The notes: generated by a model not told the origin, from the sequence alone. A stretch of 64,000 nt of DNA from Doryteuthis pealeii (GCA_023376005.1 CM042152.1:69200412-69264411); one strand, 5' to 3'. Counted from the first letter of the stretch, positions 42,172-53,091 are shown. Numbers and translations are program-made.

Positions 42172-42560
42172 AAATAGCAAAAATCAGGAAATTATCCGAT
42201 TTTAATGAAATGTTCAGTGTTGATTTATCAATGAATGAATTTTATAATGTATCAGTTATGTTCAAAGCATTATAAATTTTTTCAGGTCTCTTAATTTTGA
42301 CCCCTCTTATTTTTGGGGCGCAAAATATCGGTGGGGTTATATAAAAGGGAAACTAATTACAATATGAATAAAAAAGACAAAAGATCGAACGTGTTATTAG
42401 AAAAAAAATTCTAAGGAGCGATGTTGGTAGAAAATAAGTACCGAAAATCAAAAAATGAAACGTAAAAATATAATTAAAATAATTAATAATTAAAAAAATT
42501 ATTTTTAAAAAAAGAAGAAAAATTTGGGGAGATTTTTTCCTCTGTTGGGTTAAGTCCTAT
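42172..42560 (+). mobile_element. Family M, partial
   Basis: It matches the M arm from AAAATCAGGAAATTATCCG onward. The outer terminus is missing. Confidence 0.6.
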
Positions 42561-42744
42561 AAAACCAACAACAAAAAATGCGATCAAATTGTACTTGCGC
42601 ATTATTTGAAATGAAGTTAGCTGTTACTAAAAACAGTGTTTATATTATGTTCGAGTCAAAATATTGCGGTTGCATTGAAAATACCAGTAAAAAAAAACAA
42701 AAAAAAAAAACATTAATTTTAAATTCTCCTAAAATATATCAATA

Positions 42745-42995
42745 TTATTAGACACAATTCCGTAAGTATGTGACATCCAACAAAGATTGAACTCACTATT
42801 CAGTAGTTAATGGATTTACGAGACTACCTTGCTAACCATTACACAATGATGGGACCTCGTTTTCTTTACCCAACCTGTTCGTCACAGGTAGGATATGGTA
42901 CAAGGTCGAAAGCAAAGGGCATCTAGCGAGTATTAAAATCGTTATGCATTAATAATGTGTGTCTAACTTGCAAACCCTTACACCACAATGGGATG
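42745..42995 (-). mobile_element. SINE-D pair, diverged
   Basis: Two head-to-tail diverged units of the dimeric SINE seen at 2,055 (TTGCTAACCATTACACAATG and CTTGCAAACCCTTACACCAC). Confidence 0.6.
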
Positions 42996-43124
42996 CTATT
43001 AATATCAAATAATGTAAACATCTAAATAAACTAATATTATAATACACAAGCTGTTAGCTTTGTTTAACATTAAATATCCAATAAACGAATAATTTTCGTT
43101 CTAATAAAAACTCATTTTTTAATC

Positions 43125-43260
43125 AATTCAACCCATAGATGGGTCCCTAACAGGTACTACAACTCTGGATCAAAATGGCAATGAAGGAGTATTCCACACT
43201 TCCCAGAGATCCAGAATTAGAACTTCTCCATTAGATGCACTTTAATGTCATACCCTTTTT
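43125..43260 (+). mobile_element. Family E fragment
   Basis: It holds the GGGTCCCTAACAGGTACTAC block and the GGAACTTCTCCATTAGATGC block. Confidence 0.6.
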
Positions 43261-43269
43261 AGGAACACT

Positions 43270-43324
43270 CCCTGGTGTTCCTAAAAATGTTTTCGTCCGG
43301 TCATAGACCGGGTACTTTTGCTAG
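43270..43324 (+). mobile_element. Helitron-like 3' terminus
   Basis: The hairpin CCGGTC-ATA-GACCGG is followed by GTACTTTTGCTAG|T, a proper Helitron 3' end that differs from the 40,888 family. The 5' end is not found. Confidence 0.6.
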
Positions 43325-43325
43325 T

Positions 43326-43572
43326 ATAACGGGGCCGAGTTAGCTCAGTCGGTAGAGCGTTCGGCTAGAAACCACAAGGTTCCTAGTTCGATACCGGTCC
43401 CCGCCAACCCAGCGTATGAGTAGCACAGGGATCTGTGCGGTAAAGTAAGGAGCTGATGGTAGGTGTGGCGCTCAGATGCTAAAAAACAATCTCCTTGGTC
43501 TAGCGCTATTGAAAAGGGGATAGACTCCCTCGCTGACTGGCTGATACCGACTTTAGGCCGCCCCGTCGACTT

Positions 43573-43574
<2 letters not shown>
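43326..43574 (+). mobile_element. SINE-C, full length, with (TA)n tail
   Basis: The tRNA-like head GAGTTAGCTCAGTCGGTAG, box B TAGTTCGATACCGG and body down to CCCCGTCGACTTTAAA are followed by about 38 bp of TA. Confidence 0.85.
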
Positions 43575-43617
<43 letters not shown>

Positions 43618-44145
43618 AAAAAAAGTATACAACAGAAAGAAATTTTTTGAATTCAAACTTTTACTTACTCGGAAGGTATCAAAGTGGTAAGGCCCATTAT
43701 TTGTCCATCAGCGGCTGATGAGATGGAGATGAATGTATAAATACTTTACAGGAAATTCTCAGAAGCGATTCTATGAGCCTGACGTTTTTTTGACGGTTCA
43801 ACAAGCAGGCTACGTGCCCAGGTAAATTAGGGTAATATGGATCCAATCATGCTGAAAATACGGCTATTTTTTTATAAACTTTCTTCTTTCATTCTCTCTT
43901 TCTATTTCTTAAATCTTCTTTTGTCTTTCTTTTTGTTTGTTTGTTTGTTTGTCTAATATTCATATCTCCCTGTGTTCATTGGTCCTTTTTTTTCTGTGCA
44001 AAGGGGTTCATTTAGCGTCAATAAGAACCATTTCCACTTGATTCTACCGCGCAATAACGTAACGTGAATTCACTCGGTCGCTTCAACGAAAAAAAAATGT
44101 CGAATAATTTCTCTATGCTGAAACACTGTTGTGTAATAGTAATAA

Positions 44146-44312
44146 CTAGCAGAACTACCCGGCGTTGACCGGGATTTCAAAAGTTAAAAAATAAATCCTT
44201 TATCTATATTCATATATTGATTAATGAAAATTATTTTTCGGTCACTTCAACAACAAGATGTCGAATAATTTCTCTGGGCTGAAATACTGTTGCGTAATAA
44301 TAATAACTAGAA
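44146..44312 (-). mobile_element. Helitron-like 3' terminus with duplicated flank
   Basis: On the minus strand CCCGG-TCAACG-CCGGG is followed by TAGTTCTGCTAG|T. The 49 bp outside this end (44,101-44,149) recur at 44,263-44,311, again ending AATAACTAG. Confidence 0.55.
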
Positions 44313-44394
44313 TGGCCATTTTAGGGATGTAGTTGAATGCAGTTTTACAATGGAGATCCCTTTTGGCATAAAGTTTGATTATTTCTTGAAGTAG

Positions 44395-44836
44395 AAAGAT
44401 GTAGTATCAGTTTTAATCCTTGTCTGTTGATCTGTCCCAAAGTAGAAAGATGTATCAGAATTGATCCTGTTGCTCATGCCTTTGAACAGTCTTACCAGCA
44501 AGTAATTTTCGGATAATTTATCAATGCCTTTAAATAGTAAATTAAATACATGTTTGGACGTTTTTGATTGGTTAAATCAACTACTGTTATTTTGGAGCAG
44601 TCTATAAATATAAGCTGTGGTCTTTAGATGTAATTCTTTCCTGTAGATCTGTTCTCAAAGTAGAAAATTGTGTCAGAGTTGATCCTGTTGGTCATTCCTT
44701 TAAGCAGTCCTCCCAGCAAGTAATTTTCGGACAATTTATCAATAGTAAATTAAATACATGTTTAGGCGTTTTTGGTTGGTTAATTCAACTACTGTTGTTT
44801 TGGAGCAGTCTATTAACATATATTGAAATTTTATAA
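44395..44836 (+). mobile_element. Family N repeat with internal tandem duplication
   Basis: A block of about 200 bp (GTAGAAAGATGT... to TGGAGCAGTCTATAAA) occurs twice in tandem. The family recurs on the minus strand at 51,595-52,035. Its right end (CTGTGGTCTTTAACACACC) is displaced to 45,690 by an insertion. Confidence 0.6.
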
Positions 44837-45680
44837 TACTAACTACGGACGTCACCGGGACTTATGCCCCTAGGGGACGGTCACCGACACAGCGGCAGCA
44901 GCAGCCATCATCATCACCGTCAGGTGGTGATCTCTATAAATAGCCACGACCATTAGTAATTCTTCCTCTTTCTAGTTGTGAACCTTCTGAGGGTCACTGC
45001 TGGGTTCGGCCCTCACGTGTCCCTCTCCTTTTGGCTGATTCCTTATGACTGCTACTCCAGGTAAGAGCTTTGCTCTATCTCTCCCTACGAACTAGGCTTA
45101 CTGATAGAAAAACCCACGACGGACTTCTGCCTTCTACCATTCCCGGCTTCTGAAGAGAGATTGCTTTTTTTTTTACCCATGACGGCTGACAGCAAATTTA
45201 CCTTTATCACCAGGATAACAACTGAGGGAGCTGACGAAATAATTGCAACAACGGACAAGCTTCACACTTTGATATCATTACAGTCAATAGGCTGCTAGCA
45301 GAATAAACTTTTGCAACCTAAACAACCCCTAAACAACCCCTAAACTACCTTAAACAAACCCACAACAATTAATTACGGCTTACCCAGAACGGTGCTGTAA
45401 CCAAAAACTAACGACTCGGCTGAGACCTTGTAGAGCTGAGAACTAAATAATAACATTACGGCTGATGCCTATCGAGGAGGTGCCGCTAGCTTTAAAAGAA
45501 GTTATTAAACCTCGAGAAGCTTGTCTGAACTAAACCATAACTTTCCTTCTCTTGTTGTACCTTTTTATGTGCATATATGTAATTAAAACTATTGCTTTTC
45601 ATTTCGTTGTACTCTCGTTCCTTAATGTCATAATCCGCCTTTTTCTCTTCTGCTTACCTCACCATTGTTACTTAAATTTT
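44837..45680. mobile_element. unclassified insertion of about 840 bp with promoter-like start
   Basis: It interrupts family N, with an approximate flanking duplication AAATTTTATA/AAATTTTTATA. It contains a TATA box (CTATAAATAG, 44,932) and, about 130 bp later, ATGACTGCTACTCCAG|GTAAGAG, a short exon-like start with a good donor. No protein domain is visible. It could be a long solo LTR or the 5' part of a retrotransposon. Confidence 0.45.
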
Positions 45681-45892
45681 TATATATAAGCTGTGGTCTT
45701 TAACACACCTTATACCTCAAAATATTCCAACACTTTTAAACATCGAATGTCTATAGTGGTGGTGGGGTGGAATCCACCAGAGTAAAATAGGAATCAAAGG
45801 AGTTCATAGGTAAATAAAAAAGGCACAGAACCACCGATTTAGATCAGTTGAGTAATCAGTACATATCGAGACATTTCCATTTGCCTTTTTGG

Positions 45893-46546
45893 ACCAAGTA
45901 ACCAATAAGCATCCCCAGTTGGGATCTGTTTTGAAAGGAACACCTTTTGCTTTTCACTGTAAATTCCCGGTTGTTTGTTTACAAACAACAGACGATTTTT
46001 TTTTGCATTAGAATTTCACTGTAAGGTTTTTTATAAGTTGTTTATATATATTTACAACCCGAAGGCATGTTTTTATACTAAAATAGTTATCGATTTAAAT
46101 AGTTATTTATTGGTTACTTGGTCCCAACATCTTTTTATTTAAATAAACATAAAGATATTTTGTAAATAAAAAACTATTTTCATTTAAATAAACATATCTG
46201 CATTTCTCTTCTGATTAAATAAAAACTATTTTAATATAAAACTGTGTCTATAATATAAAAACGTGTCTTTCGTTTAAAGTTTTTAAAACTTAAAAAAAAT
46301 TCCTATTGAATTAACGACAACAACATGAAATAATTAATTTTTAAATTAAAATCGTATTAGTATAAAAACCTTTGCCTTTGGGTTGTAAATATACATAAAC
46401 AAACTTTTAAAAAATCTTACAGTGAAATTCTAATGCAAAAAAAATCTTCTGCAAACAAACAACCGGGAGTTTACGATGAAAAGCAAAAGGTGTTCCTTTC
46501 AAAACAGTTCCCAGCTGGGGTGCTTATTGGTTACTTAGTTCGCCTT
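45893..46546. mobile_element. long-TIR foldback element
   Basis: Arms of about 185 bp (outer CCAAGTAACCAATAAGCA and complement) are inverted around 46,220. The middle is very AT-rich and non-coding. Confidence 0.75.
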
Positions 46547-46809
46547 TTTAACAACTACGAACTGCTCAAGCAGTTGCTTAGTAACAACCTTCTTAATGTA
46601 AGGGACATAACTCTTCCTACTTTGACAGCTGAAATAGACTGTGTTTATTTTTTTAAAAAATCCGTTTTCTGTTAGACTAATGATAAAGACCTAAACCATT
46701 AGATTTTGTTTGTTTGATATTTCTCGTATATATAACTCCTTCATAAGTTCAAGGGCGAAATAGGACAGAGCATCTTGTCCTACATTGGACTTATCGGCTA
46801 TGAACAATG

Positions 46810-46810
<1 letters not shown>

Positions 46811-46844
<34 letters not shown>
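46811..46844. repeat. (GAT)n microsatellite
   Basis: About 11 GAT units. Poly-Asp or poly-Ser frames across it are artefacts. Confidence 0.9.
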
Positions 46845-47044
46845 AGCTTCCCATGCAAATTAATATGCATTCTTAATCTCAATTTTTTTGTTATCTTCTT
46901 TCGAAAGGGGGGAAAAATTCAAAAGTTCTATTACTCTAATTCTCTCCCAACTGTAAGGAAAACTTCAAATAATCTCAGTCCTCAGCTTTCAATCTTCTCT
47001 TCTAAAAGAACACCATTTTCTCCTCACTCGCTTTGGCTATTTTA

Positions 47045-47180
47045 AGTACACACAAAAACCAAACATCCGGGCACATGTCGAACCTCGCGTCCGTCCAGTA
47101 CCTAGATTGCATTTGTTTTTGCATGCGGGCGGACGCGGGTTCGATCCCGGCAGGCAAGACAAAGTCTTTCTCTTTTTCGT
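47045..47180 (+). repeat. tRNA-like segment, possible SINE head
   Basis: A good box B (GGGTTCGATCCCGGC, about 47,139) is present, but I find no matching box A at the expected distance and no second copy in the window. Confidence 0.3.
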
Positions 47181-47289
47181 TCTCCGTCACATATCTACTT
47201 CAAACTTCTAATGTCTTCTTATGTCTCGGGACGTGTCGAGTTATCCACGGGGGTTGAATTGAATGACTTGGAAGGATTAATTTGGAAGG

Positions 47290-47955
47290 ATGTTGGTTGG
47301 TTGGTTGGTTGGATTTTACGGCATGTCAACCTATTGGGTTATTTTATGCCGAAGACGTTTTTGTTTTATTCATTCTTAATGGGTACTCAATATTGTTTTA
47401 AAACTCAATTTTTAAAATTACATTTTTTAAACTCATTTTTTCGATTTAACTCAGAGATGGGACCCTAACAGGTACTACCACTCCGAGTCAGTGTGGATTT
47501 TGGGTTAATGGTGATGAAAGAGTACTCCACATTCCCCAGAGTTCCAGTATTGGAACTTCACCATCCGATAAAGTTTAACGTTATACCTGGGACAATAAGA
47601 TCCTCAGCCATCACCTTATAGCACATACATGATAAAAAGGGTTGGGGTTTCCATAAGGACAACAGGGTTGGGACAATCATATAGGTGCTAGGGATTGGTG
47701 TGACCAGATGATAGATCGGAGGGAGCCTCTCCGGCCGACCGTTATGCTTAAGTAAGGGCCAAAGTGGTGTATTGCATATAATGGAGTGGTAGTACGTGTT
47801 AGGGTTCCCTCTATAGGTTAGATATAAATAAATGTGTTTAAAAATGTAATTAAAAAATTGAATACCCGTCAAGAATGAATAAAACAAAAACCCCTTCGAC
47901 ATCAGATGACAAATAAATAAATAAATAAATGCCGTAAAACCCAATCAATCAACAA
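47290..47955. mobile_element. Family E foldback pair
   Basis: A plus-strand E copy starts with (GGTT)n at 47,290 and an inverted partner ends at 47,955 (ATTGAATACCCGTCAAGAATG). Sequence around 47,560-47,760 matches the interior of 2,735-3,347. Confidence 0.65.
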
Positions 47956-47959
47956 TCCT

Positions 47960-49568
47960 ATGCACTAGAGCAGTGCTTCTCAAATTTATGGAAGTTGCAC
48001 ACCAGTTGGTATTTTTTAGATCGATGCACAAACCAGTGTATAGAATTAAAGAATTTGTTTAACTTCGAATAAAAAGTATTTATGCAGGCATGTTAGAATT
48101 AGTGTTATATAGCCATGTTGCGGGTATATAAACTATGAGTTCTTTTGTGTGTGTGTAAGAGAGTGAGAGATAGAAAGAGAGGGGGGGGTACACAGAGAGA
48201 TGTTGACAGATACTTGCTGTTCTCTCTAGTCATTCATGTTGGATTCTACTTCGTCTAGTCTTCTCTCCTACTTCTGCCATGATCGTCTACGTACTTGTTG
48301 CTGTTTTATCTTTCTTCTACGGGCTTCTAACTAAGGCATGCTTAATTAATTAACAACTCTTGTTGCTCTTCAAAGCTTTATTTGCCTTTTGTAACTACTC
48401 AACGGGCGGAGCTGACAGCCGAAGTAAGATACGTCTATCTCACTTCACGTCTAGGCTGCAACTGACTTAACTAACAAAATCACGTGACATGCGGGATTTC
48501 AACTATCCAGTAGTTTTCCGTCCCGTGATATGAAAAAAAAAAAACCGGACCCGCAGAACTACAGGGTGTAGTCAATAATCTTATAAAGATTAGTAACACC
48601 AGCGGCAGTACTCCTAGGTTTGACTGGAGTTAACCGCAAATGTGGAAGACGAGTTAAGAGTTAAAGAAGTAAAACGAACGACAAGATATGAATAAAAGAC
48701 TGTATTAAATATAAAGTTGCAAACTTTAGTCTCGTTTGCGGTCAAATATATAATATGTATATAATATGTATACAATATGTATATAATATTTATATAAATG
48801 TCACTTAGCTGTTTGTCCTGGGATATGGGGTATTAACGGAGCCCCTTGCTACGGCCTTCTGTTTATAATTCGGATATAGTTGGACTTCTGTTTGCGTCCA
48901 AATCCGGTTCTGTTGTAGTATAGTAGGAGCGACCTTTGTACGGTCCGATCCCTTTCGTTGCTGGTGCAGAAGAGATGGAATGAGTCTGCACTTTGGATTT
49001 GGTGCCAAAGTATGCTGGCTTATGATTGGTTGGTTTGAAACAGAGGCTCGCAGACAAGGGACGATAACCCATACCCCAGAATTCTTAATAATCTATGCTA
49101 CCTCATAGATTATACAACATTAGCATAATTTAATACAGAAATTTATCATCAATATAAACCAACCCCTGGTATACAGTCAATGGGAACAGTGAAACTGATT
49201 TTTATTTGTCATTTGTCGAGTCTTGACTCGACAGTAGAGTGCGACGTGTACTAATAATACACCTTAATTATCTCCCCTTGGAAATCTGAGATGTATAAAA
49301 GTAGCACTCTGAAAACGTCAGACAGATCGTAGTCAGAGTAAAGTGAACTAAAGTTTACCTAAAAGTCTAAGCACTAGTTCTGTTTTTACTATACAACGTA
49401 TGTTAGTTTTATTTTTTTCAGTAAGTGGTGAGGACTTGCACTTAATAGCTGCCCTTCTCTTGGGGGGGGTCAAGGTAACAGCGCTGAAATTTACAAAAAG
49501 GAAATTAGTTTTTTTATAAAACAACGTAGGTAATTTGGACTCTGATAAAACTTTTCGAATTAATTGAA
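47960..49568. other. no recognised gene; scattered minor signals
   Basis: A possible hAT-like terminus (CAGTGCTTCTCAAATTT) lies near 47,972. A TATA-like TGTATAAAAG at about 49,291 in a GC-balanced context could be a promoter or an LTR remnant. No reading frame is convincing. Confidence 0.35.
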
Positions 49569-50641
49569 CTAGCAAGAATATGCGCCCCCTGTGCAGAAGT
49601 CTTTAAGTTTTAATGTAATAAAATGTGCAGAAGTCTTTAAGTTTTAATTAATAAAATATATTAAATTAGAAAGACGAACAAAACTAAATAAGAACAAATA
49701 TAAAAATATTACACTTATCTTAATGTTATTTTAATTGATTTCTATTTAAAAATCATATATACGATTGCTTTTAATGTTATTCTAATTGATTTCTATATAA
49801 AATCATATATAGGATTGCTTTTAATGTTATTTTAATTGATTTCTATATAAAATCATATATAGGATTGCTTTTAATGTTATTTAATTGATTTCTATATAAA
49901 ATCATATATAGGATTGCTTTTAATGTTATTTTAATTGATTTCTATTTAAAAATCATATATAGATTGCTTTTAATGTTATTTTAATTGATTTCTATATAAA
50001 ATCATATATAGGATTGCTTTTAATGTTATTTTAATTGATTTCTATTTAAAAATCATATATAGATTGCTTTTAATGTTATTTTAATTGATTTCTATATAAA
50101 ATCATATATAGGATTGCTTTTAATGTTATTTTAATTGATTTCTATATAAAATCATATATAGGATTGCTTTTAATGTTATTTTAATTGATTTCTATTTAAA
50201 AATCATATATAGGATTGCTTTTAATGTTATTTTAATTGATTTCTATATAAAATTATATATAGGATTGCTTTTAATACGTTTGAGAATAACATGATAGTAT
50301 TAGAAATCAGTAATAGCAAATAATTATTTATTAACTCCATTTTTTAATCATTATGCAAATTATTCCCACCATATACGATATAAATCTTTATTTCTTAGAG
50401 ATATATGACACATATTCCAGGATTTTAAATGCATTAATAATATGGGCAGTTTTGCGGCAAATCTAACTCAGCTAAACTTTTATAGAGACATCATTAATAA
50501 ATAAGATGCTAATTAAAATTAAATAATGACTATTTCATAATCGTTGAGAATATAACTTAGATATCTAAAGAAATCGTGACATCAGTGGTGACATAGTTTT
50601 GGTTACAAACAGACTGTTACATAATCTCCGTTATAATAAGA
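49569..50641 (-). mobile_element. Non-autonomous Helitron, enlarged by an internal tandem array
   Basis: Both ends are recognisable (minus strand A|TCTTATTATAACGGAG ... CTTGCTAG|T). The copy is about 1,073 bp, against 610-654 bp for its relatives, because of the 50-bp array at 49,722-50,275. Confidence 0.8.
49722..50275. repeat. tandem array of a 49-51 bp unit, about 11 copies
   Basis: The unit contains TTAATGTTATTTTAATTG, ATTTCTAT(A/T)(T/A)AAAATC and ATATATAGGATTGC. Two unit types (TATATAAAATC and TATTTAAAAATC) are interspersed. A single copy of this segment exists in the other Helitrons. Confidence 0.9.
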
Positions 50642-50649
50642 TTAACTTA

Positions 50650-50811
50650 TCAGGAAAAAGAAAAGTTTAAATTATGACTGTAAATTATCATTTTTCTTTT
50701 CTGAACATCAATCTTGAAGTCTTCTGTGAGTCCGGAGCTGACGCCAGAGTCCATAACCGAGGTCATGTTCATTCTATCTTTGTTGACAATAATGACATTC
50801 GACAGTTTCCA
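50650..50811 (-). CDS. candidate terminal exon, unknown protein
   Basis: On the minus strand a long T tract and TTTCTTTTCAG form a strong acceptor. The following 53 codons are open, beginning WKLSNVIIVNKDRMNMTS and continuing VMDSGVSSGLTEDFKIDVQ, to TGA at 50,650-50,652. The first 40 codons have balanced composition unlike the AT-rich surroundings; the last 13 are AT-rich. I do not recognise the protein. The Helitron begins nine bases beyond the stop, so it may have altered the end of the exon. Confidence 0.35.
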   Translation of the reverse strand, partial: WKLSNVIIVNKDRMNMTSVMDSGVSSGLTEDFKIDVQKRKMIIYSHNLNFSFS

Positions 50812-51174
50812 CTGAAAAGAAATTAGGAAAAAAAAAAAAAAAAAAAAGAAAAAAATGTTCTAAATTCGAGACAGAAATTTGCTGCAATTTTGACAGTGTA
50901 TAAATATACATAGAGTATATATTATCTATATGTTCTTTAAACTTCCGGTTCATCGCATCACCACTCTTCCTTAAATTTCCTGTCCAGCGACTAGCTACAT
51001 TTTTTACGCGTCTTCATACTTATATAATTTCCGATCTTGGCGTCGGATTTAATCTCCTAATTCGACACGTGAAACTTTTAGTTACAGGAATAAACAAGAG
51101 AATAATCCTTTTTCAGTTTTAATATTGCTCTGCTTCCGAGCATCCGAGACGTTAGATTTAGATTTTATTGCCAA

Positions 51175-51540
51175 TGTTTATTTTCGTATTGTTTGGATTT
51201 TTCGGACTGATGTCCTCATGTTTATTATTATATACACAACGTTTCGGCCGATGTGCCCACCAACCTGTTCAGGTGTTTTTGTCGAAATTAGGAACTTTCA
51301 CGTCGAACACGAACCTTCTTGTCGAGCTCGGAAGTCTTCACGAAACTTCGAATCGAACCCTTTATTCAATCCACGGGGTAGACTGTTCTCATGTCGCTAA
51401 ACATAACCGCGTACAAGTGTTAAGCTATGTTAAGTATTCTCCATTATTTTCACCAATGGCCAGGATTGAACCTGCAATCTACAGATGAATGTCAATTAGA
51501 ACTGTATTAATTCAACTATTGTATCCGTTGCGCCATATGT
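51175..51540 (-). mobile_element. SINE-J, second copy
   Basis: Minus strand: box A TGGCGCAACGG, exact box B GGTTCAATCC (about 51,464-51,473), the GACTC/GAAC core, a hammerhead-like motif with mutated CTGAACA (about 51,247-51,285) and the tail. The head resembles an Arg-type tRNA. Confidence 0.75.
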
Positions 51541-51594
51541 CTGTATTGATCCTTTGTATTGCAATAATTATCAGCCTTGTCAGGGACCCAATCA

Positions 51595-52035
51595 TGAATT
51601 ATTTGGGTATAAGGTGTGTTAAAGACCACAACTTATATTATAGACTATTCCAAATTAGCGGTAGCTGAATTCGCCAATCAAAAACGCCCAAACATGTATT
51701 TAATTTACTATTTAAAGGTGTTGATAAATTGTAGTAAAATTACTTGTTGGAAAGACCGCTGAAAGGAAAGGTCAACAGACAAGGATTATATCTGATAGAA
51801 CTTTCTATTTTGAGGATAGATCAACAGACAATGATTATATCTAATACAACTTTCTACTTCAAGACAGGATCAACTCTGATACAAATTTCTACTTTGAGAA
51901 CAGATCAACAGACAAGGATTAAAACTGATACTACATCTTTCTACTTCAAGAAAGGATCAAACTTTATGCCACAAGGGATCTCCACTGTAAAACTGCATTC
52001 AACTACAGTCCTAAAATGGCCACGCGAATCGTAAC
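51595..52035 (-). mobile_element. Family N repeat with several internal repeats
   Basis: It is the complement of 44,395-44,836. The block GATCAACAGACAAGGATTA ... TTTCTACTTCAAGA occurs about four times in tandem. Confidence 0.65.
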
Positions 52036-52104
52036 AATCCACGACTTTCTAAATAAATAAACGATGCTGAGCTACCATATAATTGAACTTCTTTATTCTT
52101 GAAG

Positions 52105-52146
52105 TTTATAACCACAGACATTTCAGCTGATTACTTCTTCAGCCTT
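52105..52146 (-). ncRNA. hammerhead-like motif, weak
   Basis: On the minus strand CTGAAGA, AGT/GCT-type stem II and GAAA are present, and stem I could pair TGAAG with CTTCA. Stem III does not form clearly. The host element tail was hit by SINE-B at 52,165. Confidence 0.35.
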
Positions 52147-52164
52147 CATATAATGAAATTGCCG

Positions 52165-52452
52165 AGGAAGCGCGTGGTGTTATGGCTAAAGTCATGGGAA
52201 ATGGACTCGTCGCCCCGAGTTCACATCCTGGATGTGGTAATTGCATTTCACTTAGCGCTAATGCCCTTGGGAAATGTATGAATCCTACTCTCCCTCCAGC
52301 TATGGATAAATAGTAGGGCAGACTGTGCTCTTTAACCTTGGTTAGGCAACCGGTTTAGGAGAAGGAAAACTCTGAATTCAAACCTGTTGAACTCCGCTTA
52401 AGAAATTGACCTTGTGTCACATCCTGTTCGTGCGGAGGAGTTGGTAAATATA
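52165..52452 (+). mobile_element. SINE-B, full length, 16-bp target duplication
   Basis: It is flanked by TATAATGAAATTGCCG on both sides (52,149-52,164 and 52,453-52,468). Head, body and tail are complete. Confidence 0.9.
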
Positions 52453-52534
52453 TATAATGAAATTGCCGTGGAAAAAAAAACATAAGACCACCCCGTCGAT
52501 TGCAAATTTGCAGATGAGTAAGACCCATGTCAAT

Positions 52535-52765
52535 AGGGCCACCAGTTTGTCGAGGGTGGCGACCTATGATGCTTAAGGACGGAATGGATGAGCAGTCCAT
52601 CACATGCAACACTCCACTTTAGTCCTTCTTAGGGATAGACAGGCGGTCGGAGAGACCCTCTCTGACCAATCAGCTGGTCACGTCAAGCTTTAGCACCTAT
52701 ATGATTGTCATTATTTCAATTAATTCACTGATGGTCCTTGGGTGAAACATAAGTAGGTTTTCTGC
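52535..52765 (-). mobile_element. Family E fragment followed by family H relic
   Basis: 52,535-52,715 matches the E block GGTGGCGACC...GATGAGCAGTCCAT. Right after it, 52,725-52,765 keeps GGTGAAAC..AAGTAGGTT, a decayed family H ribozyme arm. Confidence 0.5.
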
Positions 52766-52776
52766 CTATAACTTTT

Positions 52777-52779
<3 letters not shown>

Positions 52780-52813
<34 letters not shown>

Positions 52814-52816
52814 TAT
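52780..52816. repeat. (TA)n microsatellite
   Basis: About 36 bp of TA with one break. Confidence 0.9.
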
Positions 52817-52927
52817 TCGAAAGAAAATTAACGGCTAAAAACCACTAAATCCGTTCACTTTATTTTATTACTTTTTTGCCCTCATATACAACATTTCATC
52901 TTTTTTTCTCCAGACCGTCTGATATAC

Positions 52928-52962
52928 CTTGAAAAAGGGTGAATGTTCACCCGAAATATCGG
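52928..52962 (+). ncRNA. hammerhead-like relic
   Basis: Stem II GGGTGAA/TTCACCC and GAAA are well kept, but the first core box reads CTTGAAAAA. It is probably a decayed member of the same group and inactive. Confidence 0.35.
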
Positions 52963-53091
52963 AATAGATTAAACCAGGAACAGAGCAACGGTTGAATATA
53001 TAAAAATTCTGATTTTTGTTCTGTTTTTCTTGTTTTTGTTCTTTTATCCAATGCTTCAAAAGACCAAACAAACAACGTTCACAAGAACATA

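Noticed and set aside
43330..43403. Functional tRNA gene at the SINE-C head (also at SINE-A, B, D and J heads)
   Set aside because: Promoter boxes are present but stems do not pair properly, and the sequence continues into a repeated body with several copies.
43716..43740. Additional hammerhead (CTGATGAG at 43,715)
   Set aside because: The second box reads GAAT instead of GAAA and neither stem II nor stem I forms.
49285..49345. TATA-type core promoter
   Set aside because: TGTATAAAAG is attractive, but no downstream exon follows and AT-rich sequence yields such matches often; kept only as a remark.
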